The notes: a model not told the origin generated them from the sequence alone. A stretch of DNA of 64,000 bases from Histoplasma ohiense (GCA_017607445.1 JAEVHH010000002.1:4331501-4395500); one strand, 5' to 3'; positions 1-11,700 are shown, counted from the first letter of the stretch. Numbers and translations: made by a program.

Positions 1-541
1 TTGATTAAGAAAAGAAAGAGAAAAGAAATCAGAAGAAGAGGTTGTACAAAGAGGGTTCTTATAGAGAAAAGTTCAGAGTGGAAGAATATCAGAAGCCACT
101 CCACAGTGAAGTGCAGAGTGGAAGAACATTAAGAAGTACATGTAAGAATTGTTAGAAGCTACACAAGCATGGAATGTGAGATGAGAGAATCATTGAGAGC
201 TACACAGAAGAATCATTAGAGACTATATGAGTGCAGAACACAGAGCAGAAGAATGTAAGAAGCTATGTAGAAGAATCATTAGAGACTATACAAATATGAA
301 ACACAGAGTGAAAGAATGTAAGAAGCTACATAGAAGAATCATTAGAGACTATATGAGTGCAGAGCACAGAGCAGAAGAATGTTAAGAGTTATACAGAAGA
401 ATTGTTAGAAACTATACAAGCACAGAACACAGAGTGAAAGAACATTGAGGATTATGCAAGATCACAATGATCAGAAATGAGCAGATGCAGAAGAGAAGTT
501 GATTATGTAAGTTAATTACTAATAAGTGCTAATCTGTCACA
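1..541 (-). repeat. 3' LTR of Ty3 element E0 (left part cut by window edge)
   Basis: This is a family-A LTR in minus orientation. Its end ...CTGTCACA at 541 matches the LTR ends at 15646, 21189, 28034 and 43421. The partner LTR (27438-28034) is 597 bp, so about 56 bp lie left of the window. It holds 63-bp tandem units (roughly 200-440) built on an AGAAGAATCATTAGAGACTA core. Just inside it (542 onward) is TTATCCCCCTCTACC, the complement of the polypurine tract seen in E1. Most CpGs are gone. Confidence 0.85.
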
Positions 542-927
542 TTATCCCCCTCTACCAGGGTGAGTGAGGACTCATAGATGTCGAGAGCAGTGGTGTTCTC
601 CAAGGCAGATGTGGGTTTCCAGGTTGAATGATTGTATTCTATTCATTTGACAAGGTATTTGCAGTGGTGGTGGTTGATTCTATTGTCAAGAATTGCTTCA
701 ATTTCTCATTTGAGTTTGTTGTCTTCTTCTACAATGATGGGTGACTGTCAATTGAAGGTTCTCTGTGAGGGGAATGGATCCTCAGCCGCAGGTCGGAGCA
801 GGTTTGTATGAAAGACATTGTGGATGCCAGATGAGGTGTCAAGTTGATAATTGTGTGTGTCTAGCACTTCCTTCACTGTATATTTGATGTGATGGTAATC
901 TAGTGTATGTGAGGGGTGGTCTGTTCT
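542..927 (-). pseudogene. E0 pol 3' end: integrase C-terminus and chromodomain
   Basis: Read on the minus strand, this fragment matches the C-terminal end of E1 pol (about 11980-12365). It includes a chromodomain-like block with the family's Y-L-[IV]-K-W and [ST]-T-W-E signatures, and a tail leading into the polypurine tract. Chromodomains at the end of integrase are typical of chromoviruses and are thought to steer insertion to marked chromatin. Homology to E1 and E2 stops abruptly at 927 where transposon T begins. The rest of this pol resumes at 22802. TGA stops and the mid-gene interruption make it non-functional. Confidence 0.8.
920..927. repeat. Left target-site duplication of transposon T (TCTGTTCT)
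   Basis: TCTGTTCT here is repeated exactly at 22802-22809. In the uninterrupted related copy E2 the same site reads ATCTGTTCTTATGTTC once, as expected for an insertion into E0. A 10-bp duplication (RTCTGTTCTT) with one G/A mismatch is the alternative reading, because the neighbouring bases are ambiguous. Confidence 0.85.
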
Positions 928-1032
928 TTATCTCAGCATGCTCAGCCTCTCTTCTCGATATTTTCAGATTAGTGTGATCAACTAAACTCCTTTAGACTTC
1001 TGCCAAGTCCTGCTAACTTCTGGACCAATCAA
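928..1032. repeat. Left terminal inverted repeat of T
   Basis: It begins TTATCTCAG, has CTCAGCC about 14 bp further in, a 17-bp block TGCCAAGTCCTGCTAAC (1001-1017), then TCTGGACCAATCAA. The reverse complement of the right end has the same blocks in the same order, with the inner part about 20 bp closer to the tip. The region between the outer and inner blocks is poorly conserved. Confidence 0.8.
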
Positions 1033-1257
1033 TTACTCCACATGTGCTCACAACATAATATCTTGTAGAGAGTCTGAGAAGAAACAGTTCCATTGTCTGT
1101 GGAAAATCAAACCCACTCATACAAAATATTCAGTTGACTTCAGAATCATACATCTACCTTAAATATCTGTCTGATCATCATCAAATTGATATTTTTTGAA
1201 TTCTTAGTCATCTCACTATCATCTCTGCTATTTTGCAACTTGCTATCTCTTCTCATC

Positions 1258-4152
1258 ATGCCACAACCATTGATCAAAGACACTGTGTCTTTTGAATCTC
1301 TAGACACTCAATATCAGGCGCGGTTCAATCAATATCCTTCATCACTTGAAGATGAATCCTCTCAACAACCACTACACTCTCTCAATGATCTAGATAATGG
1401 ATATGAGACATCAGATAGTGATTTAACAGATCTTGAATCTATTGATACTTCTTCAGAATTTGAGATCACTGGTATCAATACCCTGTCAGCTTGTTCACAA
1501 TCAAACACTCATGGCCCACAACACCTGCCTACTATGCCTCATAATCAGCAGAAAAAACATTCAAAATTATCTCATGTTGTCAAAGTATTACAGCAAAATG
1601 GTTGAGGAATGGAAGCCTTTATAGATGCTTGGATTCAGAGTTCTGATATCTTGACTCATAAATGATACTGTACTTCTGCAAAGTGGTGGAATGCACTGTA
1701 TTCAGCACTCTCAAAGTCAGAGGCATTTCATGGTCATCATCATTATATTGTCTTGCTTAAACAGGAGCTGAAACACCTTATCAATACTCCATACTTTGCA
1801 AAATTCAATCATGGTGTTGATCTTGATATCATTGATTTCCAGGCTGCTTTTGAGACCATCTGAATCAATGCATCAACCTGGTTTAAGCTGCTTACTCCTG
1901 TGCTAAGGAATAAATGTGCAAATCGAAAGAGCTATGAATGAGGCTCAGATGAAACAACAGCTATCAAATGGCTGTTTATTATTATGAGTATTATATACCA
2001 CTCATATTCTCTGAAGAACTCAAACTTCTTCAGCTCTATTCTCTCTGCATATTTTCATGGCTCAGAAGTAAAATGATGAGTGATAGAAATGATTTCCAGC
2101 TTTGAACTCTGTCTCAGCTATATGATGGGAAATAAATTGATGACAGAAATTGCTAAACAGGAGAAGGTATGAGTTGATATTCTTAACTTATTAATATTTC
2201 TATCTAATTTTTCAAACTTCTAGTAAAAACTGATAATCTCTGTTTTTTTCTGACATGTTCTTTTCACTTCTGTTAACTTCTGAGCCAATCATTTGACTAA
2301 TTCTTATCATTAGATGAAACTTTGGCAGCTTGTCAAAGATTCTTGAGCTGTTATAGTCTATGACAATATAAACTTCAAAAAGACTGTATGAGATGAGATG
2401 ATTGAGTATAATGATTACATGGCTGCAGTGACTACTGCTGCTGTGGTTATTTCCTCTGCAATTTCAGAATCTGGTCTGACTCAGATCATGCATGATTCCA
2501 CAAGACTTCTAACACTGCAAGAGATCATTGATGCATCTGATGTGGCAGGCAATGATCATGAACTTTGGAAGAAAATAACATTGTGTCTTATTTCTGATGC
2601 TGTTTGAAAGATTCATGATGAGGGAGTTAAAAGGGTTTTCAGTACTGCAGATGCTTTACTATCTCAAATGCCTGTTCTTGATACACTTTCTGTGTCTAGA
2701 ACACATTTTCAACAGCTGGGAGCTATTTTTGAAAATGAGGACACTATTGCAGGAACTATGAGAGTTCATGAGAAGATATTTAATAGTTATCTTGATTTAT
2801 CAAAAGATCATACAGCATTTTCAACTTGTCTCTTTTCAATGTATGAAGATGCCTTGACTACAAAGCTCATTTGATCTGTTAAGATAGAGCAGTCAAAATC
2901 TACAGACATATTTGAACAGTGCAACTGACTTCATTCTGTTTCTGGGTGGTTTCATATTCAAATGAATCTACTCTTCATCATTGTCTGTACTCACTTTGAA
3001 GCAGAGGTCTCTGAAGAGGCTCATCACTGTATTCAGTCCAATCTTACTCATTGGAACTGAAATTCTATAACTTTCATCAATCTCAAATATCATCTTCTTG
3101 AACCAATGATTTCTCAGAGCTTTGCATCCCGAAGTCTGGTGCTATTTTATGCTGCCATGCAGCATTGAGGTTATCTGATTGTCAACCATGAACACTCAGA
3201 AGATATCAATACTATTATACATCAGTTTAATTCTTCACAGTATCTTCAGCTTATTGAAGATGTATACATCAAAGCATTTACTCTTGATGTCTGAACAGAA
3301 ACTGACTCTCAAACCTCTCAACTTATTCAAGATATTGAATTCTGTATGATGTATCATCTTCTTCAAGAATCTGAGTTATTCATTCAGATATGCTATGCTG
3401 TTAAATATGATGATATTGAACTTCTCAAGTACTCTATTCCATCTCTGATTATCTTCTTTCTTGATGCTGATCAATATAATTATATCACTGAGATGCTTCA
3501 CTACTACTGAATACTTCAATCTGTCAAATCCCCCTCTCTGTGTTGAGTGATTATGACCTCAGATCTTGTCAACTGGTCTGGAAAACCTGGCTTCTTCAAA
3601 GCAATTGATTTAGACATGGAGCATCTTAATGATAGTTGCAAGCTGGAGATGAAATGTTACAAAAATTCAACAAAGAATATCTATCTTATATTTGATTGAG
3701 TCTGTCTATTCAACACATGGGTTCATCAGCTACAGTGGATCTTAGAGTCTATCTTTGAATGCTCACTTACTGGAGAACATACAAGTGCTGTCACTAAGCT
3801 AGAGATTTTCTCTATAGCTAGAAGTCTGTTGAAGGATGGTTACACCTCATCTCAAGATTTGCTTTTACTGCCAAAAAAACATATGTTTGACTCCTTGGAT
3901 ATACTTACAATTGGAGTGGAGAATTTGGAGAAGAAGATTGAGCACTTTAATCAAGCATGAATTCAGCAGTGATCTGTATCAATGAATTTGAATTTTGATG
4001 ATATAATCATCAATGCTGAAATTGAGGCTTATTCCAAGGAATTCAATGATAATAGAGAGTAAGAATCTATCTTCATTGAAAATATGCTATCTTTATCTAC
4101 TATAAATAATTCATCAGATATATCAGAACCAATTTTGGAGGAAAATAATTAA
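1258..4152 (+). pseudogene. DUF6589-domain protein gene of transposon T (two exons, interrupted by TGA codons)
   Basis: The start is ATG 1258, and exon 1 runs to 2166. A 147-bp phase-0 intron follows, and exon 2 runs 2314-4152. The frame is continuous without indels for about 915 codons. The N-terminus is Ser/Asp-rich and low-complexity. A block near 2070 (S-S-F-E-L-C-L-S-Y after probable K-R-R-V-I), V-Y-D-N-I-N-F near 2360, and a C-terminal block (Y-N-Y-I-T-E-M-L, then V-N-W-S-G-K-P-G-F, then I-D-L-D-M-E-H-L-N around 3480-3640) follow the DUF6589 layout of many fungal repeat-associated proteins. The function of DUF6589 is unknown. The invariant Asp and Glu are candidates for a catalytic site, but that is inference. 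About 19 in-frame stops are TGA, at plausible Trp or Arg positions. One internal TAA at 4060 follows CAA-like context. The gene is dead as read. Confidence 0.75.
2167..2313 (+). other. Intron of the DUF6589 gene
   Basis: It has a GTATGAG donor at 2167, a TGACTAAT-type branch site about 20 bp before the end, and an acceptor ATTAG ending at 2313. Removing it joins the two exons in frame (981 bases from the upstream open frame, then 1839 bases). The intron also contains a copy of the TIR-related motif (AACTTCTGAGCCAATCA near 2277-2293). Confidence 0.7.
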
Positions 4153-4995
4153 AATAGATAAATGAATTGTTACATAGTTTTACAGCTTTATTTGATATAA
4201 CTAAGTTTAATTAGTTAACTGTATGTTAACTTTTTGCTGATCAATATATTAGTAATTTGAACTTCTGCATTGTTCTGTCAACTTGTGAGTCAATCAAATA
4301 TCAAGGTTCAAAACCAACATGACTAACATCTGACAAATTTTTTTTTGGAGATAGCATTTCTCAACATCAACTAATTTACATTTACAACTGATACTTGTGA
4401 AGAATGTCTGTATAGAATCTCTAACATGTTCATCTATACAGATTACTTGTTTATTAGAGTTCTACTTGAAACTTTCTTCACAAAACAGAGCAGTACAAAC
4501 AAAACAGAAATCTAAACAGTCAGAGCACTGCTTTCTGACAGAGAAAAAGATGACTTCTTCAGCAGCAACTAATATGACTGCAACAGTGGGGATGTATGAG
4601 AGTTCTTGAGCTTGTGTTTGAAGATGCTACATCTGTCTTTGTGTGCAGCAATTCAGCAGTGAGAACAAGAATCTCTGGGCTTGACTATCTGAGCTCTTCT
4701 CTTCTTGAAGTACATTCAACATTTCTCACTGTTCTCTTGACAGACAGCACATCTGTCCTTCCTCAGCAGCTGCTCACTCAGCTCTGTCTTCATTATTCAA
4801 TCAATATAGCTTCATATTCTCTGCTTCTGAAAAGAGAAGCACTGAAACTTCTCATGAAAGACTGATCATCATTTCTCTGATTTCTGAGGCTGATAGATTG
4901 ATGAGCTTTTGCTCATCAATCAATTTCAATTCTGTCTTGACTGGCTTGTCAGCTGTGCCTGCTCCCAACACACATGGCTGACAGACAGAGTGTTG

Positions 4996-5105
4996 GGGGG
5001 GAGGAGGACATCATATGGTGTTGTTGGCGGGGGGGGGGGTTGCTGGTGGTGGGGGGGGAGTGAGGGCCCAACACAGGGGACAGCTGGGAGGGCAGAGGGG
5101 GGATG
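4996..5105 (+). other. G-run tract, possible G-quadruplex
   Basis: Several runs of 3 to 10 G lie within about 110 bases, including GGCGGGGGGGGGG near 5027-5038 and GGTGGGGGGGG near 5048. This stands out because GpG is depleted almost everywhere else in T. The glycine-rich open frame across it (4909-5118) is a by-product of the runs. Confidence 0.5.
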
Positions 5106-6179
5106 TCATCAGCACTGAGGACAGAAAGAGGAAGCTAATATAACATGTCAGTGATTGATTCTTTCCCTATCATATATCTCATTCAAATTCATATTGCTTA
5201 TTTGATTGATTTCAATGGAACTCCTTTCTCTGCAAAGAACAGAGGAGAGAAGAAGCTGAAGGAAGAGAATGAAAGCTGAGAGCAAGAACTGCTATACAAC
5301 AACAACATTAGCTTCTTATTATCTCACAATATTGCACTCATTTAGAGGAAGTTTTTCATGTCTACATGGACAAGTCCAGCTCATTCTCTTCATTCTTCAA
5401 AGAAGAGAGGGGAGTCTCAGACACTTCCTCACCCCCATTCTCATGAATGAGAGTGAGGGTGGAGGGGTGAGGGTGGGTGCAGACACAGACATGAAAAGAA
5501 GAGCTAATTGCTGATGTTAGTATTTCATTCCATTCTCATTATACTTTTCATGCTGAATAGACATACAGAGAGTGATGAACTCTGCTAGAGCAGAGTTGTT
5601 CTTACAGAATAGCTGCAGCAGCAGCAAGAATGTCATTTTCACTGATGGGAAAGCAGAATTGATGCATCCACATCAATGTTGCAGAGGGGGGGGGCGCCAT
5701 ATTGATTATTTTTGATTTCAGAGGAAGAAAAGAAGAAGAGAAAGAAAGAAAGAAAAGAATCAAAGATATCAGTATAGAATTATTCATTTCTTCTTTAATA
5801 TAGTGAATTTGTCTTCTCATTCATTGACTAATTTGATAGGCTCAGAAGTTCACACAACTTCAAAGAAATTCACAGAAGTTTACAAAAGATCAGTGAAGTT
5901 AATAGAAGATCAAAGATATGTATGAATATGAAGATTACTACTCTTTACAAATGATTTCACTGTCTTGCAGTGCCATTTTCCTCAAAGATTTCATCGTCTC
6001 ACAGTGCCATTTTCCTCGAAGATTTCATTGATTCAGAACTTCACTGAACTTTGAAGAAGTTCACAGAGATTCTGTTGTCTGTATACCTCAGAAACAGAGA
6101 TTCTCCCATCTGCCTCACTGAGATTCAAGCAAGTAGCAAGAGCAAGATTTGCTGAAAGAATGATATCTAATTGATCATT

Positions 6180-6262
6180 TAAATAAAATAAAAAAAGATA
6201 TTAAAAAAAAAAAAACAAAAGCAAAAGCAACAACAAAAATAGCAACAACAACAACAACAATT
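6180..6262 (+). repeat. A-rich tract and CAA microsatellite
   Basis: An A-rich stretch with a 13-A run is followed by CAAAAGCAAAAGCAACAAC-like units and (CAA)n. It lies just before the decayed coding stretch that begins near 6298. Confidence 0.7.
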
Positions 6263-6297
6263 ACTCCTCAATAATCTCTTCATCAATCTTACAATCA

Positions 6298-6760
6298 ATG
6301 AAATTCACTGAGCACAAAGGAAAACTCATTGACAACTTCTCATCAAAAAAACAGCTTGCATTATGCAAGTCAACTTCATCATCTGCACTGACAACGACTC
6401 AGAGACCTTCTTCAACAAATGGTTCCAGTGTAACACTCTTATAAAATCTGATCAAATTGTTGGCTGCCCTCAGCATACTCTTTAACTTCTTCATGATATT
6501 GTAATAATCATCATTATCTCTCTGCTTCCAACACATCACCTTGCATGATCTTCTGATATAAAATTCCACAATGGAATGGGACTCTTTGAGGATCTATAAT
6601 GATATCAGTTAGCATCTAAACTTTCTCTCAGAGTGGCATATAGTGAACATACAGTGCAACACTTTATGCCACAGAAATGGCAATTATCACACAACTTTCT
6701 AACACTGGAAACAATGCATTTATGCAAGGGTCCATATTCAGCAACACAGAGGCAGTCTGC
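6298..6760 (+). pseudogene. Third decayed coding stretch of T, left part (unknown protein)
   Basis: From ATG 6298 the frame reads protein-like for about 150 codons with a few stops, for example a Trp-rich block near 6571-6690. All three forward frames carry protein-like pieces, so a true frame cannot be fixed. One frame near 6690-6760 runs without a break across the E1 insertion, once one TCTGC copy is discounted, into 12976 onward. This suggests E1 hit an exon. I do not recognise the family. A helicase-associated regulatory region, as seen beside fungal RecQ-like genes, is a weak guess. Confidence 0.35.
6756..6760. repeat. Left target-site duplication of E1 (TCTGC)
   Basis: TCTGC lies directly before the 5' LTR (TGTGACGGG) and is repeated at 12971-12975 directly after the 3' LTR (CCCGTTACA). 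Confidence 0.9.
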
Positions 6761-7357
6761 TGTGACGGGTTAGCACCCGTTAGTAATTAACTTACACAAC
6801 CAACTCCTCTTCTGCACCCGCTCGTTCCTGGCTGTTGTCACCTCGCGTAACCCTCGATGTTCTTCCGCTCTGTGCTCCATGCTTGTGTAGTTTCTAATGA
6901 TTCTTCTGCATAGCTTCTAACATTCTTCCATTCTGTGCTCTGTGCTTGTGTAGTCTCTAACAATTCTTCCATGTAGCTCCTTACATTCTCCTGCTCTGTG
7001 TTCTGTGCTTGTGTAGTCTCTAATGATTCTTTCATGTAGCTTCTTACATTCTCCCACTCTGTGTTCCACACTCACATAGTCTCTAACAATTCTTCTGTGT
7101 AGCTCTCAATGATTCTCTCACTTCATGTTCCACACTCATGTAGCTTCTAACAATTCTTACATGTATCTCTTAATGTTCTTCCACTCCACACTTCACTGTG
7201 GAGTGACTTCTGATATTCTTCTATTCTGAACTTTTCTCTATAAGAATTCTCTTTGTATGATCTTTTCTTCTGATTTCTTTTCTCTTTCTTTTCTTAATCA
7301 ATTCATAATCTGTAATTAGAATAGTATCAAATTGTTAATTGAAGTATGTCTGTTACA
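6761..7357 (+). repeat. E1 5' LTR
   Basis: It is 597 bp. The first ~115 bp retain about ten CpGs, in contrast to the same positions in the 3' LTR, which have none. 63-bp tandem units occupy about 6876-7130. A TATAAG box is at 7239-7244, and a predicted transcript start lies near 7296 (see the primer-binding site). Confidence 0.92.
6876..7130. repeat. 63-bp tandem repeat inside the E1 LTR
   Basis: The unit starts CTAATGATTCTTCTGCATAG and repeats about four times with substitutions. Because 63 is a multiple of three, the reverse strand holds an open frame (6838-7071) made of a 21-residue helical repeat with E-N-V-R-S-Y and L-E-T-T-Q-A cores. The unit explains the two LTR lengths: 597 bp (E0, E1) against 534 bp (E2, A2). 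Confidence 0.8.
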
Positions 7358-7370
7358 TTATGAATTGATT
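7239..7370 (+). promoter_or_regulatory. E1 promoter and self-priming primer-binding site
   Basis: TATAAG (7239-7244) lies 57 bp before AATCAATTCATAA (7296-7308). The 13 bases directly after the LTR, TTATGAATTGATT (7358-7370), are the exact complement of that LTR segment. Tf1-type chromoviruses prime reverse transcription by folding the 5' end of their own RNA onto such a site, so 7296 is the likely transcript start. Other copies show the same pairing with CpG-type changes. Confidence 0.65.
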
Positions 7371-7740
7371 CTTCTGCATTTAAGATCTGAGTGTTTTGTT
7401 ATTAGTTCTTACATCTGAGTGTGTCATTATCAGTTCTTACATCTGAGTGTGTTGTTTACAGATCTGAGTGTCTAGTTGTTACAAGAGATCTCTCATGAGT
7501 CTGAGTGCTCTTATTGTTAGTTATATAGACTGTCATGTCTAAGCATCTGAAACACAATTGACTGTGTTCTACAAGGCCTGAGTGTCTACAAACTGTAATG
7601 CTGTGAATAGCATTCATGAAGAAGCTTGACCAAGCTTAGTGCTGCAACACTGTGAATAGTGTCTGTGAGAGAACTGAGTATCTACAAGTATTTCTTTTTC
7701 TTTTTTTTTATATTATTATTATATGTTTTTAGATATCAAA

Positions 7741-8754
7741 ATGAACTACAAACAATTCTACAAACATCTGCTGCATCCGAACACAGTGGACAATAACTTA
7801 GATCTACAAAGCATTCTTCAGCAGCAGACACTACAGATGACTGAATTGCAACAATGATTTGCTGAGATGAGCACTTCTGTGTTCATCATTCCTTCTACAC
7901 TCATATCTCACAAAAAGCTCTCAAGAGAGAAGCTCTCAATTCTTGACAAATATGAGAAAAATCTAGCACTCTACCTCACATGGAAGTCAAAAGTGAACAT
8001 CAAATTGAACATCAATGAATGAGCAATAGGCTTGCTATCCAATCAGGCATGGTATATTCATAGCAGATTGAATGGCAATGTGTTAGCAAAATTTCAACCC
8101 TGGATGAGCCATTGTCAGAATCATCAGTGTATGTCAGAGCTAGTCTTTCAACAACTCAACTCTCTCTTTCTCAATTCTACACTTCAAGTCAAGACATTGA
8201 ACTGGCTAAATCAAACTCATCAGATGAATGTCATGTTGACAACTTATCTTTCTGAATTCAATTGTAAGCTTCTAGAAGCAGATGGGTAAGACTGAAATGA
8301 CACTGTTAAGATCAATATATTATTCAAGAACTTGAACTTTCAGTTGCATAACTGAAGTGTAGAGTGTCTGAAGTTCTCAATATACAGCAAATTCTGCACT
8401 GATCTTCATCTGTTGGACAACAATCTGTCTCAGTTTCACATACTTCAAAATCACAAAGAATTCTGTCAAACAAATATGTACATCTCAAACTGCTCTGCAG
8501 TGTCCTCTGCCTCTGAACCAGAATCAATGAACTGAGTTCCATATGTGAATGCAAGTCATCTGAGAGTCTCTAATGTCTCAGAGAAGAATGCTGCTGACTG
8601 AATCATCAGAGAAGTCTGCATACACTGTGACAAGTCAGAGCACTTCACAAATCAATGTCTGAATGCAATCACTCTGAGTAAACCCCCCACACACATGAAT
8701 GCTGTGTCACCTGTGGATAGGCAAGAACAGAGAAAAGATGAGCTCTCACTCTAA
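7741..8754 (+). pseudogene. gag: E1 gag (capsid/nucleocapsid)
   Basis: ATG at 7741 lies 384 bp after the LTR, and the frame ends at TAA 8752-8754 (337 codons). The middle part is rich in Leu, Asn and Trp, as in Ty3-type capsids. Near the C-terminus (about 8615-8660) is a zinc knuckle, C-I-H-C-x4-H-x4-C, for RNA packaging. Internal TGA codons (for example near 7856 and 8020) replace Trp or Arg. Pol lies in the -1 frame and overlaps the last ~30 bases, so a -1 frameshift probably made Gag-Pol in the living element. Confidence 0.8.
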
Positions 8755-11700
8755 AATGTGAACAAGAGCTCAAGAAGCAGAAAGCTAGCTGGAGATTTGA
8801 ACAGAAGATGCAAGTGAATGCAATCATAATTTCTGTCATTGTAAATAGCTTAGTCAATGTACAAGCAATGATAGACAGTGGTTTTCTTCACTACACTTTT
8901 ATAGACACCCAGCTGATTGAGAAGCATAAGCTCCAGTGTATTCTCTTTTTCAAACTGTGTAAGCTCAGTGGATTTGACAGCCTCAGAGGATTCACCTTCT
9001 ACAACATGGTAAGATTTAATGTCAATATAGAAGGACACAAGAAAAAGAATGTATATGCATATGAAATACAAGATCTTGAGTACAATCTAATGCTTGGCCT
9101 ATTATAGCTCACAGAATTTGGAACCTTGTTGAATGCACACAATCACTGTCTTATTTTCTCAGAAGGTGATTATGTTTATGAGAAGAATGTTGATAGAACT
9201 GCTGATCTCACTCAGATATCAGTGAAAGTGTACAAACTACTAATCCATCAAGTATATGAGAAGAAGAACATCCAAGTGTTTGCTGCTAGCATGACAGATA
9301 TCAAGAAAGCATTAGAAAAGTTAGAATCTAAAGATCTCAAGAAACTGCACAAGAAACTACCTGAATTGTATGAAGACTTCACAGACATGTTCAATGAGAA
9401 AGAAGCTGAAAAGCTTCCCCCTCACTGAGAACTCAGTATAGATCATACAATTGAGCTCATCAAGAAAGATAGTAAGAATCTGCAACTGCTCTGAAGTCCT
9501 CTCTACAGTATGTCACACAACAAGCTTCTCATTCTACAAAAAACACTCAACAGATTACTAGACAAAGACTTCATTTATATTAACAACTCACTCACTGCAG
9601 CATCTGTACTGTTTGTGAAGAAATCAGAAGATGACTTACAATTCTGCATTGATTATCAAGAACTCAATAAGATTACACAGAAGGATCAATACCTTCTTCC
9701 ACTCATCAATGAAACACTCAAATGAATAGAAAAAGCAAAATAATTTACAAAACTTGACATCTCTGCAGCCTTCTACAAGATAAGAATTAATGAAGATGAT
9801 GAATGGCTAACTGCCTTTCATATGCATTACAGATTATACAAATGAACAGTGACTCTCTTTGAATTAGCAAATGTTCTGAGTATGTTTCAGAAATACATTA
9901 ACTGAGCTCTATGAAATCTGCTTGATGAGATCACCTCAGCATACATGGATGATATCTTGATCTTCACCAATGAATCACTCACTGAGCACTGTAAGCACAT
10001 ACAACAAGTTCTTGACTGCCTACAAAAAGCTGGACTGCAAGTGGACATTGACAAATGCAACTTCAAGATCAAGTCTACAATCTATCTAGAATTCATCATC
10101 AAAGCTGAAAAAGACATATGTATGAATTCTAAGAAGGTGAAAGCAATTCTCAACTGAGAGACATCAGTCTCAGTAAAAGAGACTAGAAGCTTTCTAGAGT
10201 TTGTCAACTTCTACTGAAGATTTATCAAAAACTTCTTCAATATTGTACAATCACTAACAGATCTGATCTGAAAAGACACTGTATTTCAATGGACTGACAA
10301 AGTGGATGCAGCATTCAAAAAGCTGAAGTGTATGTTCACAAACATCTCAATGCTGCAATCATTCAATCCAGATAAGCATACAATTCTCAAAACAGATGTC
10401 TCAGATTATGTAGTAGATGAGACACTGATGCAATATGACAATGAAGATGTTCTACAATCTTGTGTCTTCATCTCAAAAAAGATGTCACTCACTGAATGCA
10501 ACTATGAGATCTACAATAAGAAGCTTCTAGTGATCATACAATGTCTTGAAGAATGGGAATCTGAACTCATGAGTGTTGAGAGATTTGAGATTGTTACTGA
10601 TCATAAGAATCTAGAGTACTTCACAATCACTTGTAAACTCACTGAAAGGTATATACATTGGTCATTGTTTCTTAGCTGTTTTTCATTCACAATTCATTAT
10701 TGATCTGAAGTAGAGAACACCCTTGTGGATGCTCTGTCTCACTGAGAATAAGATATACCATCTGATGACTTGAATGACAGATGGAAACACTGAGAGCATT
10801 GATTAATCAACTCTGCAATCATAGAAAGTCCTACACAACCAGATGAACCCCACATACATATCAACCAGTCCCAAGCTCAAGAACTCTCACTCAAAGAACA
10901 ATGAAGACTAGCAGCAGAGACAGATGAATTCTGACAACAAGCTATCAAAGCCATACAAAGCAAAGCACCTCAATTCCCCACAGATGTATACTCAAGAACA
11001 GATATCTCAGCATGTTCAATCAATGATGACAACTGTTTATGCTTTTGAGATAGATGATGAATCTCTGATTCAGAACCTCTATAAACATGAATCATGCAAG
11101 AAATTCATGACTTGCTGATGACTGAGCACTCAGAATGCAAAATCATGTACAATATTATTGCTTAAGAATTCTACTGATCAGATATGTTGAAAGACATACA
11201 CTGATTTGTACACAACTGTGATCACTGCAGCTCAGTGATGATATGATGTGAACACTGAAAAGAGATGCTGAAGCTCTTATCTGTCTCTGACTGAACTTGA
11301 TGCAATATAGCTATTGATTTTGCAGTTTCCTTATCTGAAAGTAGAGGTTCTATGAACATTCTAGTCATTGTTGACTGACTCAGCAAGAATGTAATACTAC
11401 AGCTCTGTGATAAGATGAATGCTGAAGTAGTTGCAGATGTCTTTATCAGAAGCCTGTTCTATTGTATACACAGTCTGCCTTCATTCATTGTGTCAGATAG
11501 AGACAGTCAATTCATCAGCACACTCTGAGCCTGCATATGTCAATTATTAAGAATTGAATGAAAGTTATCAATGATGTACCACCCAGAGACTGATGAAGCT
11601 ACTGAGAGGATGATACAAATGATAAAGAATATTCTTCATAAGTTCTGCAATTACACACAAAACAACTGAAGCAATCTGCTGCCACACACTGAGATTGTGA

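Larger units (their letters stand above)
4153..6297. other. Intergenic part of T: motif copies, G-runs and simple repeats; no recognisable gene
   Basis: Short open frames occur here (for example 4596-4865 +), but I recognise none of them and see no domain. Visible items are a TIR-related motif at about 4258-4297, G-run tracts at 4996-5105 and 5690-5698, a purine-rich stretch near 5720-5770, an inverted motif cluster at 5826-5905 (TGATAGGCTCAGAAGTT and following AGAAGTT units), two near-identical copies of a 50-bp unit around 5945-6030 (TTTCA...CAGTGCCATTTTCCTC), and A-rich plus CAA repeats at 6180-6262. Decayed exons of a further gene cannot be excluded. Confidence 0.5.

Noticed and set aside
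1258..4152. UGA read as tryptophan in this organism
   Set aside because: TGA also replaces Arg positions (for example K-R-R-V-I near 2072), and sister copies differ TGG/TGA at the same site. Targeted mutation is simpler.
4909..5118. Glycine/tryptophan-rich small protein
   Set aside because: Product of G-runs; no start context or conservation evidence.
5602..5820. Minus-strand 72-codon frame with a hydrophobic stretch
   Set aside because: Falls in low-complexity purine-rich sequence, with no homology I can recognise.
6838..7071. Reverse-strand open frame of 77 codons with 21-residue repeats
   Set aside because: It lies in the 63-bp LTR repeat; better explained by unit length than by a gene. 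Kept only as an observation.
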